53,111 bases of DNA from a virus: IMG/VR virus record IMGVR_UViG_3300005265_000011, positions 1 to 53,111 of that record; one strand, 5' to 3'. Under the pieces are notes generated by a model that was given only the letters and a program-made list of their open reading frames with translations, was not told where the DNA came from and did no database searches. Each line of letters opens with the position of its first letter. The stretch's first letter is position 1. Of this stretch, positions 47,187 to 53,111 are shown one piece after another. The position numbers were made by a program, and so were the translations under genes.

Positions 47187-47573
47187 ATGGAAACTATTAC
47201 TATCGTCATGGGAATTCTTTTGGTAATTTGCCTGGTGCTCTGGGCAAGTGCAAGTTTTGTAAAGAGAAAGGTTGAGAACAGCGTCTTAATGGCCATGTCA
47301 TTTATCGCACAGGAGACAGGCAGAGAAGCGAGAGACGTGGAAGTCAACTTCCTTTCTGCATGGCACCTGCTCCGTTCCGGCATCTCACAGGATAATGTGA
47401 TCCGGTACCTAGGGGATTATTATTTCAAAGCACTCCAAACTATAGGATCTCCCCTAAATCCAAATGTGGGGGAGGCATTTGGAAGCACGGTACTTCTTGC
47501 CAAAATGTGTCCCCACAATAGTCCAAAAGAAGCACTGGATTGGTTCCACAAGGGCATGGCAAGGAATGCATAA
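47187..47573 (+). CDS. Single-pass membrane protein, 128 aa
   Basis: An N-terminal membrane helix (ITIVMGILLVICLVLWASASF, about residues 4-24) is followed by a helical soluble domain (AQETGREARDVEVNFLSAWHLLRSG). AAGGAG precedes the ATG. The family is not recognised. Size and single helix would also allow a regulatory or superinfection-exclusion role. Confidence 0.6.
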   Translation: METITIVMGILLVICLVLWASASFVKRKVENSVLMAMSFIAQETGREARDVEVNFLSAWHLLRSGISQDNVIRYLGDYYFKALQTIGSPLNPNVGEAFGSTVLLAKMCPHNSPKEALDWFHKGMARNA

Positions 47574-47582
47574 CCTGTAACA

Positions 47583-47602
47583 GGGCGGGAGCAATCCCGC
47601 CC
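47583..47602 (+). terminator. Hairpin with T run (H5), possible terminator/attenuator
   Basis: GGGCGGG/CCCGCCC 7-bp stem, 6-base loop, then ATTATTTTT and the next ribosome site. It is the family member most like an intrinsic terminator. Confidence 0.55.
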
Positions 47603-47621
47603 ATTATTTTTGGAGGTTTTA

Positions 47622-48098
47622 ATGAACTGGAATGATTATTTTATAAATTTGGCTAAAATGGTTTCAATGAAAAGCAACTGCTGCCGGAGAGGAGTAGGTG
47701 CAGTGCTTGTGAAGGAGAAACGGGTAATTGCCACAGGATATAACGGCGTTCCATCTGGATTTCCCCATTGTGAAAAATGCTATGGTGGAGACAGGGTTTC
47801 TGGGCATGGATTGGATGACCTGCCTTGCGAACATGCGGAAAAGAATTGCTTATTGCAATGTTCCAAATATGGAATTTCAAGCAAAGGGACAATCATGTAT
47901 TGTACAAACATGCCTTGCAACACCTGTCTAAAAGCCATTATCTCTGCTGAAATCCAAAAGGTAATATATGAGGAGGAGTACCATCTAAATGACAATAAAG
48001 CGGAAGCATTGCGGCAATATCTGCTTTCTGAAGCCTGCTCAGCAAATGGATTTACGGTAGAAAGGTGGATCCCTTACGAAACTTTTATATGGAAATAA
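47622..48098 (+). CDS. dCMP deaminase
   Basis: This 158-residue zinc enzyme converts dCMP to dUMP for thymidylate supply. The catalytic HAE (H71, E73 in CEHAEKN) and PCNTC (98-102) are complete. An additional Cys/His site (CEKC, GHG, C) lies before it, as in T4 Cd. The start ATG has TGGAGG upstream. With the UDG in this phage it fits control of dUTP/uracil. Confidence 0.9.
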   Translation: MNWNDYFINLAKMVSMKSNCCRRGVGAVLVKEKRVIATGYNGVPSGFPHCEKCYGGDRVSGHGLDDLPCEHAEKNCLLQCSKYGISSKGTIMYCTNMPCNTCLKAIISAEIQKVIYEEEYHLNDNKAEALRQYLLSEACSANGFTVERWIPYETFIWK

Positions 48099-48123
48099 AA
48101 ATTTTGGGATCTGGGCCAAAGAA

Positions 48124-48249
48124 ATGAAAAACGTAAAAAATACAAGGCCGTTGTTGATGCGCCTGACAAAGGATGATTTTCGAATAACTTATTTTTCTGG
48201 TACTGGTGCCGGTGGCCAACACCGCAATAAGCACAATTACTCAAAATAA
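48124..48249 (+). CDS. Minimal GGQ-motif protein, truncated release-factor-like, 41 aa
   Basis: It reads MKNVKNTRPLLMRLTKDDF then RITYFSGTGAGGQHRNKHN and stops. The GTGAGGQHRNK loop is the peptidyl-tRNA hydrolysis loop of class I release factors and ArfB/YaeJ. Everything after it is missing (only YSK then TAA). The ribosome site is weak. It is either a degenerate gene or a stand-alone micro-GGQ protein. Confidence 0.55.
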   Translation: MKNVKNTRPLLMRLTKDDFRITYFSGTGAGGQHRNKHNYSK

Positions 48250-48263
48250 AGGAGACAAATAAA

Positions 48264-48737
48264 ATGGAATTAAAATTTGATCACACAAAAGAAGCCTTTG
48301 GCGAAGCAGTTGGCTTGGGCCAAAAGGAATTGATGGAGATGATGCAAAACAAAGTCCACATCCGTGTTTTCATAAGCAGCATCATGGAAGGACGTCCATA
48401 TGACAAGAAATTTCTCCGTGCTATTGCAATTTGTGTAACTGCACAGCTTCCGATGGAGTTGACCTTGCGGTCCAAAGCCATTTCAGACAGTAGTCCAGAT
48501 TATGACGAACTGTTTTCCAATATTATAGCGGATATCGTCACCCCGGAGTGCCTACACTCAGAACTCACGGAAATGGTTGAAAATAACATTATCAAAATCT
48601 ACAATACCATCTTGCACGAAACGGAAGGAGATGCTAAAAGAATAGCATTGTTGATTTTCCTTACTGCAATTTTCATGTTCACTCCTGCAGCAAAGGAAGC
48701 ATTGGAATTTATGGTGGAGTATAATAAGGAGGATTAA
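48264..48737 (+). CDS. Unrecognised helical protein, 157 aa
   Basis: All helical, with a hydrophobic segment ALLIFLTAIFMFTPAAKEALEF near residues 127-148 that may be a membrane helix or buried. It begins MELKFDHTKEAFGEAVGLGQKEL. AAGGAGACAAAT precedes the ATG. Function is unknown. Confidence 0.62.
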   Translation: MELKFDHTKEAFGEAVGLGQKELMEMMQNKVHIRVFISSIMEGRPYDKKFLRAIAICVTAQLPMELTLRSKAISDSSPDYDELFSNIIADIVTPECLHSELTEMVENNIIKIYNTILHETEGDAKRIALLIFLTAIFMFTPAAKEALEFMVEYNKED

Positions 48738-48739
48738 TA

Positions 48740-48985
48740 GTGAAAAATGACCTTTATTGGACAATGGTAGGAGCGATAGGTTGCCTGTTGCTTGCACTGT
48801 GGATCATGGATTACGACAAAAAGACAAATATCCAAGACCAGAAAATAGCCAATTGCATGAGGAAAAACTTGAAAAATATTCATTGTGACAAGAGCTATGA
48901 TTTGGTTTACAGCTGGTGCAAGTCTCAAACTGTTCATTATGGTCCAGAACAAGAGTACAGCCAAGAAGAAGGCCATGGACATTAA
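48740..48985 (+). CDS. Small membrane protein, 81 aa
   Basis: GTG start behind AAGGAGGATTAATA. One membrane helix (MVGAIGCLLLALWIMDY, about residues 9-25) and a short tail with two Cys follow. Holin or signalling roles are possible but nothing is diagnostic. Confidence 0.58.
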   Translation: MKNDLYWTMVGAIGCLLLALWIMDYDKKTNIQDQKIANCMRKNLKNIHCDKSYDLVYSWCKSQTVHYGPEQEYSQEEGHGH

Positions 48986-49397
48986 TGAACGGCGCAAGAT
49001 CGCTGCGAGACTTGGCATCGCTCCCTCGACTCTGCGAGAAAGGCTAAAGAAGTGTAAGGAGCGTGGCTGGCCGGAAGATTATGCCACACAGAACAAGTAT
49101 TGGCAAGTGGGGAAGCACTTAAAAATAAGGTGCCCAGATGGAACATTGCGCAATTTAGTGGAATTGGGCAAATTATTTGGTGTCGCTCCAGAAACTGTGC
49201 GTCATAGGATTAAACTGCTCCTTAAGAATGGAGAATCCCTTGAGGAGCTTTTTAATAAGAGTCGTTGGAAATATCGCAGGAAGGAGGTGATATATGAATA
49301 CGACTCTACCCAAACCGCACCATTAACGGATGAGGAAAAGAAGGCCTTGGAAAAAATCCCAGGGCCTTCAGAATTGGAAAGGAAGTTATTTGGATGA
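48975..49397 (+). CDS. HTH protein with two DNA-binding-like modules, 140 aa
   Basis: The first module is DINERRKIAARLGIAPSTLRERLKKC (about 2-27). The second is LRNLVELGKLFGVAPETVRHRIKLLLKNG (about 55-83). Both are homing-endonuclease/NUMOD-like or Xre-like HTH units. ATG 48975 is chosen for AGAAGG upstream, but an earlier in-frame ATG at about 48939 is possible. It is probably a regulator or the DNA-binding part of a former homing enzyme. Confidence 0.6.
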   Translation: MDINERRKIAARLGIAPSTLRERLKKCKERGWPEDYATQNKYWQVGKHLKIRCPDGTLRNLVELGKLFGVAPETVRHRIKLLLKNGESLEELFNKSRWKYRRKEVIYEYDSTQTAPLTDEEKKALEKIPGPSELERKLFG

Positions 49398-49591
49398 AAA
49401 CAATAAAAATACGTGCGGACAAAGTGTGGAACCAAAAAGAACAGGAAGAATCATTGTTTTTGTCATTTGACATATACAGAGACGGTGAATGGACTACAAC
49501 AAAGGAGGTGAGATGGACATTGCGGCAAGCACACTCACAGGAGCAAATGAATGAAATGTTGGATAGGATAAGGGCACTTATTTCAGGATAA
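49394..49591 (+). CDS. Last gene of the plus operon, 65 aa
   Basis: It starts MKTIKIRADKVWNQKEQEESLFLSFDIYR, beta-rich then helical. ATGA overlap with the previous stop. The family is not recognised. It is followed after 4 bases by the terminator hairpin. Confidence 0.6.
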   Translation: MKTIKIRADKVWNQKEQEESLFLSFDIYRDGEWTTTKEVRWTLRQAHSQEQMNEMLDRIRALISG

Positions 49592-49595
49592 TAAA

Positions 49596-49615
49596 AAGGG
49601 GCTTTACGGCCCCTT
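49596..49615. terminator. Bidirectional terminator between convergent operons
   Basis: AAGGGGC/GCCCCTT 7-bp stem with a 6-base loop, A5 on one side and AATTTG on the other. The T run is stronger on the minus strand. It ends the plus operon and probably catches minus transcripts too. Confidence 0.7.
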
Positions 49616-49620
49616 AATTT

Positions 49621-49812
49621 GTCTGTTTACCATGAGAAATTAATGTTCACTAATTTCAAATTATCACCTATTAATTTGTCTGTTTACCATGAGAAATTAA
49701 TGTTCACTAATTTCAAATTATCACCTATTAATTTGTCTCCTTATTATGAGAAATTAGTACCAATTAATTTCAAATTATCACCTATTAATTTGTCTGTTTA
49801 CCATGAGAAATT
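49621..49812. repeat. 57-bp tandem repeats, 3.4 copies
   Basis: Units start at 49621, 49678, 49735 and 49792 (partial). Units 1 and 2 are identical; unit 3 differs at about 12 positions. AT-rich, with the conserved core AATTTCAAATTATCACC. The open frame through it (19 residues per unit) starts only with TTG, has no ribosome site and changes mainly at nonsynonymous positions, so it is judged noncoding. It is an iteron-like or terminator-associated array. Confidence 0.8.
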
Positions 49813-50042
49813 TAAACAAGTCCATTGAGATAGGGACAGTTTCCTGTCCTAATTCCCCAATGTGGGCGAGGTCCGCGTCGGCGAGGTAGTGCAGCAAGTG
49901 CCGGAGAATCAATTTGTATTTTCTTTGGTTTTGGGCCAACTATTTCTTTTGGATAATCATTCATTCGGCCATAGGTCTTGCTGTATTCTTTTTTGGTGCC
50001 TGGACCTGTTCGTTCTTGCAGTTCTATCGTCAATTGAGCCAT
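49812..50042 (-). CDS. Small basic Pro-rich protein, 76 aa
   Basis: It starts MAQLTIELQERTGPGTKKEY behind a strong GGAGGTGATTTAG site inside the preceding gene. It contains VGPKPKKIQIDSPALAALPRRRGPRPHWG and ends just at the tandem repeats. The family is not recognised; small Pro-rich proteins in lysis regions can be spanin parts, but no lipobox or signal is seen. Confidence 0.58.
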   Translation of the reverse strand: MAQLTIELQERTGPGTKKEYSKTYGRMNDYPKEIVGPKPKKIQIDSPALAALPRRRGPRPHWGIRTGNCPYLNGLV

Positions 50043-50238
50043 CTAAATCACCTCCAGTCATTTCCGAGCAACATAGGTCATCAATATAAGACACGCAGGT
50101 TTTAAGTTCAATTAGATCTTTTTGCAAATCCGCCATTTGTGTCCTTATATCAGAAATTGCGGCGGCAGTGATTGTAAAAAACGCAATCATCACCGCCACA
50201 AGAATTGCAATTATTCCATCCTTGGCCTGAGCAGACAT
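49957..50238 (-). CDS. Membrane protein with one helix, 93 aa (lysis-type candidate)
   Basis: It starts MSAQAKDGIIAILVAVMIAFFTITAAAI, one transmembrane helix, followed by a short coiled coil (DIRTQMADLQKDLIELKT) and two Cys. Its 3' part overlaps the next gene in another frame. Layout (helix then periplasmic or cytoplasmic coiled coil, nested neighbour) recalls inner-membrane spanins or holins, but the site is weak and the call is tentative. Confidence 0.5.
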   Translation of the reverse strand: MSAQAKDGIIAILVAVMIAFFTITAAAISDIRTQMADLQKDLIELKTCVSYIDDLCCSEMTGGDLDGSIDDRTARTNRSRHQKRIQQDLWPNE

Positions 50239-50967
50239 TTATTTCACGAAAGTGGCAATGAGATACGGCAGTTTCAGATAAAAGGCCTTGCCAGAACTAT
50301 AACCAGTACCTGAAGTAGCAAATCCACCAATTCCTGTAGGACTTGCATTTACCACTGAGATACTATTACTCAGCCCCACACCCCATCCAGAGGACATAAG
50401 TTGGGCAATCACGCCCTCACGAGTTATCACAACCTTAGATGCTCCAACCTGATGGGCGATTTGGCAAAGTTTGGCAGCCAGTGTGGCAGAAGTTACGCAA
50501 TCTTCATCTGTCTTCAAAGAAGCCACTGCCAAAGGAGCATTTAGTGTATAGGTATTTTGGGGATTTACTATCTCAAAACGGATGCACTTACATTCCGCAG
50601 TAGCATTTTTGGCAAAGATGGTGACAACGGCTTGGATGTCCTCGTCCTCATCGTCGCCTATGAATTCCTGTGCTGTATCCACAGCATTCAACACCTTAAC
50701 AAGCTCCTGCGCAGGGATGAACTGAGGTCCCGTATCCAGCCCCGGCCCTGCAAAGTAAGAAGGGCCTCCACGCATGGCTACCGGAGCCGCCGGGGTAATA
50801 GGAATAGCCCGGATTGGATCCGCTGAATTGAAGGAATTATTAATGGATTGACTCTGGTCCGCGAGAGCCGCGGCGTCTGAATAAGTGGCTCCAAACGCCT
50901 GTCCATGCACACACCACAAAATAACGGCGGTACCAAGTGCAACAAAAATCATAGGAATTGTCTTCAT
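50239..50967 (-). CDS. Exported protein, 242 aa
   Basis: Signal peptide MKTIPMIFVALGTAVILW then CVHGQAFG-A (cleavage after about residue 26). The mature part begins ATYSDAAALADQSQSINNSF and includes an acidic stretch (GDDEDEDIQAV) and a C-terminal Gly/Ser region (GIGGFATSGTGYSSGKAF). Its start region resembles the next gene's mature start (DAANYQDQAQ), suggesting related exported or surface proteins. It may be a fibre/adhesin assembled outside or a periplasmic factor. Confidence 0.65.
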   Translation of the reverse strand: MKTIPMIFVALGTAVILWCVHGQAFGATYSDAAALADQSQSINNSFNSADPIRAIPITPAAPVAMRGGPSYFAGPGLDTGPQFIPAQELVKVLNAVDTAQEFIGDDEDEDIQAVVTIFAKNATAECKCIRFEIVNPQNTYTLNAPLAVASLKTDEDCVTSATLAAKLCQIAHQVGASKVVITREGVIAQLMSSGWGVGLSNSISVVNASPTGIGGFATSGTGYSSGKAFYLKLPYLIATFVK

Positions 50968-50977
50968 AAAACGATCC

Positions 50978-51136
50978 TCATTTCCCTTCCGTGCAGCCAC
51001 AATCCTGCACCACACGTTCTTTAAGGTGCTTCCCTTGGGTGAAGAGAGTTCGTCCACATTCACATTGACAAAACCAAAAGTCATAATTTCTACCTTCAGC
51101 TTGCAATATTCCTGCAAAAGAAAGCACCTTCAACAT
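50978..51136 (-). CDS. Short Cys-motif protein (HNH/AP2-associated zinc module), start uncertain
   Basis: The C-terminal FWFCQCECGRTLFTQGKHLKE...CGC is the CxCxCG...CGC module often seen at the N-terminus of phage HNH/AP2 endonucleases. Sequence upstream of the ATG (NLTNYKFG) also fits the module, so translation may begin at a non-ATG codon near 51160. No nuclease domain follows; it is probably a stand-alone remnant. Confidence 0.45.
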   Translation of the reverse strand: MLKVLSFAGILQAEGRNYDFWFCQCECGRTLFTQGKHLKERVVQDCGCTEGK

Positions 51137-51158
51137 TCCAAATTTATAATTCGTCAGA

Positions 51159-51998
51159 TTATTCTGCAGCACCTGTAGAAACCAATGTCTCCTGGTACTG
51201 GTAAGTGCCTGCACCATATGAAGCCTGTTCAGAATAATGGGTATTAGTTGCTGAAGCTGAAGCTCCAGAATATCCTGCTCCTACTCCTGCTGTCGCAATA
51301 TCAACCTCTGAATGTGAGACACCTGCACTTGTCATCGCACCGCCCATTCCATCATTAACCATGACAGTACCGCCGGAAGTAGAAGCAGTGCCAGCAGCAC
51401 CAGCAAAACCAATGTCACTATAAGCCACTGTATGAACTTCAACGTCTGAAACTCCTGTTGAATATTGGGCAGAGCTGAGACCCATATTTATGCTTTCGTA
51501 TTCAGTGTGGGCAGTAGTATCCGTCATGCCTACTGCATCCGCATTTACAGTTGCACCGACCAGGCTTCCGCCAGCAGCATTAATACCAGCACCAGAAGCC
51601 ATGCCAGTTCCAACACCATTGCTATAAGTAGCAATGCCTGCCTCAACTTCATTACCTTCAATATGCCCTCCTGTTCCATAACCTACTGCATCAGAAGCAC
51701 CACGGGTTGACATGTCGATGTCGTACTGGTGGCGGACGGTGGCAGTACTGTTAATAGCATTAATGTGAACACCCTGTGACTGGTAGTTATATTCAATCCC
51801 AAAACCACCATTTGCAGTTGAGGCGCCAATATCGACCTGTCCTCCGACATATTTCGAATCCGCACCATTCAAACCATAATCAACCCCTCCGATAACCTGA
51901 GCCTGGTCCTGATAATTTGCTGCATCTCCCGCCTCAAATCCATATGCAGGAATTGTAAAAATGATTGAAAAAACAACCGTCCAAAGTAAATGTTTCAT
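51159..51998 (-). CDS. Large Gly/Ala/Ser/Thr-rich exported protein, 279 aa
   Basis: Signal peptide MKHLLWTVVFSIIFTIPAYG (about 20 residues), then a low-complexity, beta-prone chain with many Gly, Ala, Ser, Thr and few Lys/Leu. Motifs such as GASTANGGFGIEY, GYGTGGHIEGNEVEAG and NTHYSEQASYGAG are present. Composition is adhesin- or amyloid-like. It follows the other exported gene and lies in the minus-strand virion direction. It could be a surface-display or cell-coating protein. Confidence 0.65.
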   Translation of the reverse strand: MKHLLWTVVFSIIFTIPAYGFEAGDAANYQDQAQVIGGVDYGLNGADSKYVGGQVDIGASTANGGFGIEYNYQSQGVHINAINSTATVRHQYDIDMSTRGASDAVGYGTGGHIEGNEVEAGIATYSNGVGTGMASGAGINAAGGSLVGATVNADAVGMTDTTAHTEYESINMGLSSAQYSTGVSDVEVHTVAYSDIGFAGAAGTASTSGGTVMVNDGMGGAMTSAGVSHSEVDIATAGVGAGYSGASASATNTHYSEQASYGAGTYQYQETLVSTGAAE

Positions 51999-52019
51999 AA
52001 TAGAAACCTCCTCAAATAG

Positions 52020-52292
52020 TTATGGCGAATCTACGCCGTTATTATTAGGTGATGAAACTGCTCCACCACCTTGAACCTCAAAAACTTTTAATTCGTAATT
52101 ATTGGGGTTTTTAATATATAAATTAATTATTGGTTTATTGTCCTCATCATAGGTAATATCTGTTATTGTGACAATTCCCGTCATCAAATCATGCTCTAAC
52201 CTTGCCTGTTTTGTGATTCGAGGGTTTTTACCGCAACATGCAACTTGGCAAAGGCTTGCAAATAAAAGGACAACAATAAACTTCTTCGGCAT
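52020..52292 (-). CDS. Lipoprotein, 90 aa
   Basis: It starts MPKKFIVVLLFASLCQVACCGK. A hydrophobic signal with Cys residues in a lipobox-like position (VACC) is followed by NPRITKQARLEHDLMTGIVTITDI. GGAGG lies 12 bases upstream of this ATG (an earlier ATG is too close). It overlaps the previous zinc-ribbon gene by 65 bases. It may be an outer-membrane superinfection factor or o-spanin; not proven. Confidence 0.58.
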   Translation of the reverse strand: MPKKFIVVLLFASLCQVACCGKNPRITKQARLEHDLMTGIVTITDITYDEDNKPIINLYIKNPNNYELKVFEVQGGGAVSSPNNNGVDSP

Positions 52293-52464
52293 TAGGTTTT
52301 TCATCCTCCTCTTTGACAAAATGGATAGTTGCACGAAAACCGCAATGTGGGCAATGCAATGTGGCAACTTCCTGTTCTTTCATATCACTCATTGGCCAAT
52401 ACTTTCCGCAGTTGCAACAGGTTAGGTGCCATAGGATTTCAACATGTATTTTATGTGCTGTCAT
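52228..52464 (-). CDS. Zinc-ribbon small protein, 78 aa
   Basis: AAGGAATTTTAATT precedes the ATG. Motif HLTCCNCGKYW and LHCPHCGFRA form a CxxC...CxxC ribbon. The C-terminal Cys-rich part (VYCCPFICKPLPSCM) overlaps the lipoprotein gene in another frame and may be fortuitous. Function is unknown. Confidence 0.58.
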   Translation of the reverse strand: MTAHKIHVEILWHLTCCNCGKYWPMSDMKEQEVATLHCPHCGFRATIHFVKEEDEKPNAEEVYCCPFICKPLPSCMLR

Positions 52465-52466
52465 AA

Positions 52467-52907
52467 TTAAAATTCCTTTGCGATAGTAAAAGATGAATGA
52501 AGCACTGTGACTTCCGTATCGGTGCTCTCCATTTTAGCAACGACGGTAATCACGTCACCAGCGCTAAGATTATGAATGCCATACCATGAGAAGTCGATGG
52601 GCCTGTTCGCCCCTCTTCCCTGCTCTGCCAGCCACTTACCGGGGTCTGCACCATTTATAGAGAAACCTATATAGAGCTCCTCTGTCCTGTCAAAAGCACA
52701 ATTTACGAACAGAGACACAGAGTAGGGTCCTGCTGTGTTTACAGTAATCGAATTGGCCGACGCATCGGCTACAACATCAGGCCCCCGATTAAGCGACACG
52801 GTATCCCAATTTTCCATCGTGGTCCATGAGGCCGTCAGAACATTAAACGGGCCTTCGGTCTGAACCACCAACTCACCTTTTGAAAATATGTCCATTAATT
52901 CAGGCAT
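52467..52907 (-). CDS. Jelly-roll/C1q-like virion candidate, 146 aa
   Basis: Beta-rich; SANSITVNTAGPYSVSLFVNCAFDR and EELYIGFSINGADPGKW match the C1q/TNF-like pattern (xIxxxGxYxVxxxxxF then IxxNG), and the protein ends with LSAGDVITVVAKMESTDTEVT. Such domains are found in phage fibre and decoration proteins. AGGAGAATAGCA precedes the ATG. It follows the small membrane protein with an 8-base overlap. Confidence 0.65.
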   Translation of the reverse strand: MPELMDIFSKGELVVQTEGPFNVLTASWTTMENWDTVSLNRGPDVVADASANSITVNTAGPYSVSLFVNCAFDRTEELYIGFSINGADPGKWLAEQGRGANRPIDFSWYGIHNLSAGDVITVVAKMESTDTEVTVLHSSFTIAKEF

Positions 52908-53109
52908 TGCTATTCTCCTCAATTTTCTTTTGCCATACTTTTGCGCCAAACCCACCAAGCACGAGAGCTACTGTCTCCGGGTCAACATGCTGAAGCTGGC
53001 CATTGTTAATAGAAACCCATGACCAAGTGCCTACTATTACAGCGAGCAGGAAAAGAAAACCTGCCCGTATTGAACTGTCATTATTTTTATCATCCTGTAT
53101 TAATTTCAT
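52900..53109 (-). CDS. Small membrane protein, holin-like candidate, 69 aa
   Basis: One clear hydrophobic helix (AGFLFLLAVIVGTWSWVSI, about residues 16-34) and a second weakly hydrophobic segment (VALVLGGFGAKVW). The charged N-terminus (DDKNNDSS) precedes the helix. Size and topology fit small holins but also other phage membrane proteins. The ATG lies 3 bases from the window edge, so its ribosome site is not visible. Confidence 0.5.
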   Translation of the reverse strand: MKLIQDDKNNDSSIRAGFLFLLAVIVGTWSWVSINNGQLQHVDPETVALVLGGFGAKVWQKKIEENSNA

Positions 53110-53111
53110 TG

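Noticed and set aside
49619-49828. 69-codon ORF through the 57-bp repeats
   Set aside because: TTG start without ribosome site; repeat differences are mostly nonsynonymous; better seen as a DNA repeat array.
1-53111. tRNA genes, integrase, lysozyme/endolysin and transposases
   Set aside because: No tRNA T-loop/acceptor pattern, tyrosine or serine recombinase motif, peptidoglycan hydrolase motif or IS terminal repeat was recognised by eye; they may lie outside the window or be too divergent to see.

Overview
This window is most of a tailed double-stranded DNA phage genome. It has a siphophage-type virion (tape measure, tube protein, frameshifted tail chaperones) and a P22/HK97-like head, together with an unusually self-sufficient replisome and a complete pathway for replacing guanine in its DNA with a 7-deazaguanine. 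No integrase, tRNA gene or CRISPR array was recognised, and the contig ends are cut inside genes. Shine-Dalgarno sites of the AAGGAG type, sigma70-like promoters, signal peptides and lipoboxes point to a bacterial, probably Gram-negative, host. The host cannot be named from the sequence.

Layout. (1) 1-13942, minus strand: virion genes, read right to left: small terminase, large terminase, DUF4055-type portal, MuF head protein, scaffold, P22-like coat, head-tail adaptors, tail terminator, tube, chaperones with a -1 frameshift, tape measure and the start of the distal tail module. Consensus promoters lie at 13987-14015 and 8736-8764. (2) 14020-17776, minus: 5' nuclease, RecA-like recombinase and small or exported accessory proteins, behind a promoter in a repeat cassette. 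(3) 18151-37469, minus: replication and modification block. It holds SSB, clamp loader, a split family A polymerase (UDG+exonuclease gene and polymerase gene), sliding clamp, DpdA, QueF, a CxxCxxCC protein, FolE, QueC, QueE, QueD, a J-domain protein, a DnaB-like helicase, a DnaC-like loader, an antirepressor and a HicA-like protein. (4) 33190-34135: about 950 bp without genes, carrying divergent promoters, hairpins and terminators, and probably encoding small RNAs. (5) 37647-49591, plus: SNF2 helicase, primase, PDDEXK-like nuclease, an SbcC split in two around SbcD, dCMP deaminase and many small proteins. (6) 49596-49812: terminator and 57-bp tandem repeats between convergent operons. (7) 49812-53109, minus: exported proteins, membrane proteins and a virion-like jelly-roll candidate.

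How it fits together. QueD, QueE, QueC and FolE make preQ0 from GTP. QueF, whose NADPH motif looks intact, should reduce it to preQ1, and DpdA should insert that base into DNA, giving probable dPreQ1 DNA that resists host restriction. These genes overlap start-to-stop with the clamp and polymerase genes, so modification and replication proteins are made from one transcript. Inverted copies of a promoter/operator cassette (about 17785-18068 and 39617-39882) flank the 21.5-kb replication block. A five-member family of near-identical promoter-leaders drives the flanking operons.
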